Shown: positions 4,812 through 5,965 of the stretch, in pieces
Layout of the letters: each line of letters starts with the position of its first letter
Position numbering within the stretch: position 1 is the stretch's first letter
Source of the DNA: JBMNRY01 sp050944915
GTDB taxonomy: Bacteria; Bacillota; Limnochordia; JAAZLZ01
Length of the DNA stretch: 5,965 bases
Reading direction: 5' to 3'
NCBI GenBank assembly: GCA_050944915.1
Contig: JBMNRY010000109.1
Location: 1 to 5,965, forward strand
Program-made: the position numbers and the translations under genes
The notes under the pieces: generated by a model
What the model saw: only the letters and a program-made list of their open reading frames with translations
Told to the model about the DNA's origin: nothing
The model's database searches: none

Positions 4812-5965
4812 ATGTTTTCATTGACAGATCTATCTACTGTACGGGAAAAGTACCAAGGGGAACTGGAATTAAGAAATGGTAAGGACGGGCAGGCCGTCAA
4901 CGGTAAAAAGGGCGTTTACCGGGCCCATATCTTAGTCTGCGCCGGGGCCGGCTGTGTTTCCACCAAGTGCCTGGCTGTCAAGGATGCCTTGCAGGAAAGG
5001 TTAGCCGCCAAAGGCTTAGCCGAGGAAATTCAAGTGGTGGAGACGGGCTGTATCGGCACCTGTGACTTAGGTCCGGTGATTATCATTTATCCCGATGGTG
5101 TTTTCTATCAAAAACTAACTCCGGCCGATGCAGAAGAAATCGTCGATGAACACATTGTCCAAGGTCGCATTGTGGAACGTCTCCTCTATCAGCGCCCCCA
5201 GACGGAAGAGATGGTCCCGAAAGCGGCCGATATGGATTTCTTCAAGAGACAAAAACGGATCGCCCTGCGCAACACCGGGGTGATTAACCCTAATATCATC
5301 GAGGAATACATCGCGCGGGATGGCTATCAAGCCCTAGCCAAGGTCTTAACCCAGATGACCCCCGAGGAAGTGGTGCAAACCATCAAAGATTCGGGCCTGC
5401 GGGGTCGAGGTGGCGCCGGTTTCCCCACCGGCCTCAAATGGGAATTTGCAGCCAAATCCCCGGGCGAGGTAAAATATGTGGTTTGTAATGCCGACGAAGG
5501 AGACCCCGGCGCCTTTATGGACCGGAGCATCCTCGAGGGTGATCCCCATTCCATCATCGAAGCCATGGCCATCGCCGGCTATGCAATCGGCGCGAACCAA
5601 GGTTTTGTCTATGTGCGGGCAGAATATCCCTTGGCTGTAGAAAGACTGGAAAATGCCTTGGAACAAGCTCGCCGTTTAGGTCTATTAGGATCCAATATCT
5701 TAGGCACCGATTTTACCTTCAACTTGGAAATCCGAGTGGGGGCCGGTGCCTTTGTTTGTGGCGAAGAAACCGCGTTACTCACCTCCATCGAAGGCAAGCG
5801 GGGTGAACCAAGGCCCCGTCCACCCTTCCCGGCGGTCAAAGGTGTTTTTGGCAAACCTACCTTGTTAAGCAACGTGGAGACCTTTGCCAACATTTGTCCC
5901 ATCATCTTAAACGGTTCGGAGTGGTTCCAAGGAATCGGTACCGAAGATAGTAAGGGTACCAAAGT
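4812..5965 (+). CDS. nuoF: NuoF/HydB (HndC)-like FMN/NADH-binding subunit (cut by right edge)
   Basis: Flavoprotein subunit that oxidises or reduces NAD(H) and hands electrons through FMN to iron-sulfur clusters, homologous to NuoF and to HydB/HndC of NAD-linked, often electron-bifurcating, [FeFe] hydrogenases. The 384 complete visible codons show an N-terminal thioredoxin-like [2Fe-2S] domain (C43, C48 in CAGAGC; C80, C84 in CIGTC), absent from E. coli NuoF but typical of HydB/HndC. Next come the glycine-rich GLRGRGGAGFPTGLKW (198-209 core), CNADEGDPGAFMDR (225-238) and GAGAFVCGEETALL (310-323), all nucleotide/FMN-site motifs. The C-terminal [4Fe-4S] motif and any ferredoxin-like extension lie beyond 5965. 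ATG 4812 follows the nuoE stop by 11 bases; its ribosome binding site GGGGG (4800-4804) overlaps that stop. The partner enzyme remains undecided. Confidence 0.93.
   Translation, partial: MFSLTDLSTVREKYQGELELRNGKDGQAVNGKKGVYRAHILVCAGAGCVSTKCLAVKDALQERLAAKGLAEEIQVVETGCIGTCDLGPVIIIYPDGVFYQKLTPADAEEIVDEHIVQGRIVERLLYQRPQTEEMVPKAADMDFFKRQKRIALRNTGVINPNIIEEYIARDGYQALAKVLTQMTPEEVVQTIKDSGLRGRGGAGFPTGLKWEFAAKSPGEVKYVVCNADEGDPGAFMDRSILEGDPHSIIEAMAIAGYAIGANQGFVYVRAEYPLAVERLENALEQARRLGLLGSNILGTDFTFNLEIRVGAGAFVCGEETALLTSIEGKRGEPRPRPPFPAVKGVFGKPTLLSNVETFANICPIILNGSEWFQGIGTEDSKGTK

Noticed and set aside
5609..5962. Antisense open frame of 117 codons on the minus strand
   Set aside because: It lies wholly inside the strongly conserved NuoF-like gene in another frame, has no recognisable motif and is a shadow of its codon bias. 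The same applies to the other antisense frames, such as 905-1150 and 5346-5666.

Overview
The window appears to come from a strictly anaerobic, Gram-positive-type bacterium, probably Bacillota of the Clostridia/Limnochordia kind. The grounds are Shine-Dalgarno sites in front of almost every gene, GTG/TTG start usage, a flavodiiron FprA-type protein, a clostridial-style NuoE/NuoF pair of the sort found in NAD(H)-linked [FeFe] hydrogenases, and operators resembling Rex sites. The genus cannot be fixed from the sequence alone. The window is almost fully coding, with no mobile element, CRISPR array, tRNA or rRNA.

Layout. Bases 1-448 (minus strand) hold the N-terminal 149 residues of an FprA-type flavodiiron protein (O2/NO reduction), cut by the left edge. 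A 190-base divergent spacer carries its promoter, overlapped by a Rex-like palindrome at 474-491. On the plus strand follow a divergent YchF/DUF933 P-loop NTPase (best start TTG 639, end 1697) with a hairpin over its stop codon; then typA/bipA (1809-3632) from its own promoter; then, 4 bases on, a YaiI/YqxD-family (DUF188) protein (3637-4086). These last two form a small operon. A 210-base spacer (4087-4296) holds a good sigma-A promoter, a second Rex-like operator (4199-4216) and a leader with several inverted repeats. It drives a NuoE/HydC-like [2Fe-2S] subunit (4297-4800) and a NuoF/HydB-like FMN/NADH subunit (4812 onward, cut by the right edge).

How the genes fit together. The middle block is housekeeping: a ribosome- or stress-associated NTPase, a ribosome-binding GTPase and a conserved PIN-like protein. 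The two ends concern redox balance: a flavodiiron scavenger of O2/NO and the NADH-oxidising module of a hydrogenase or related oxidoreductase. Both ends carry a Rex-type site at the promoter, so the most informative reading is that a NADH/NAD+-sensing repressor controls both. I see no clearly new system. The best leads are the paired Rex-like operators, the structured leader of the nuoEF operon, and the unusual nucleotide-specificity motif of the YchF-like protein.
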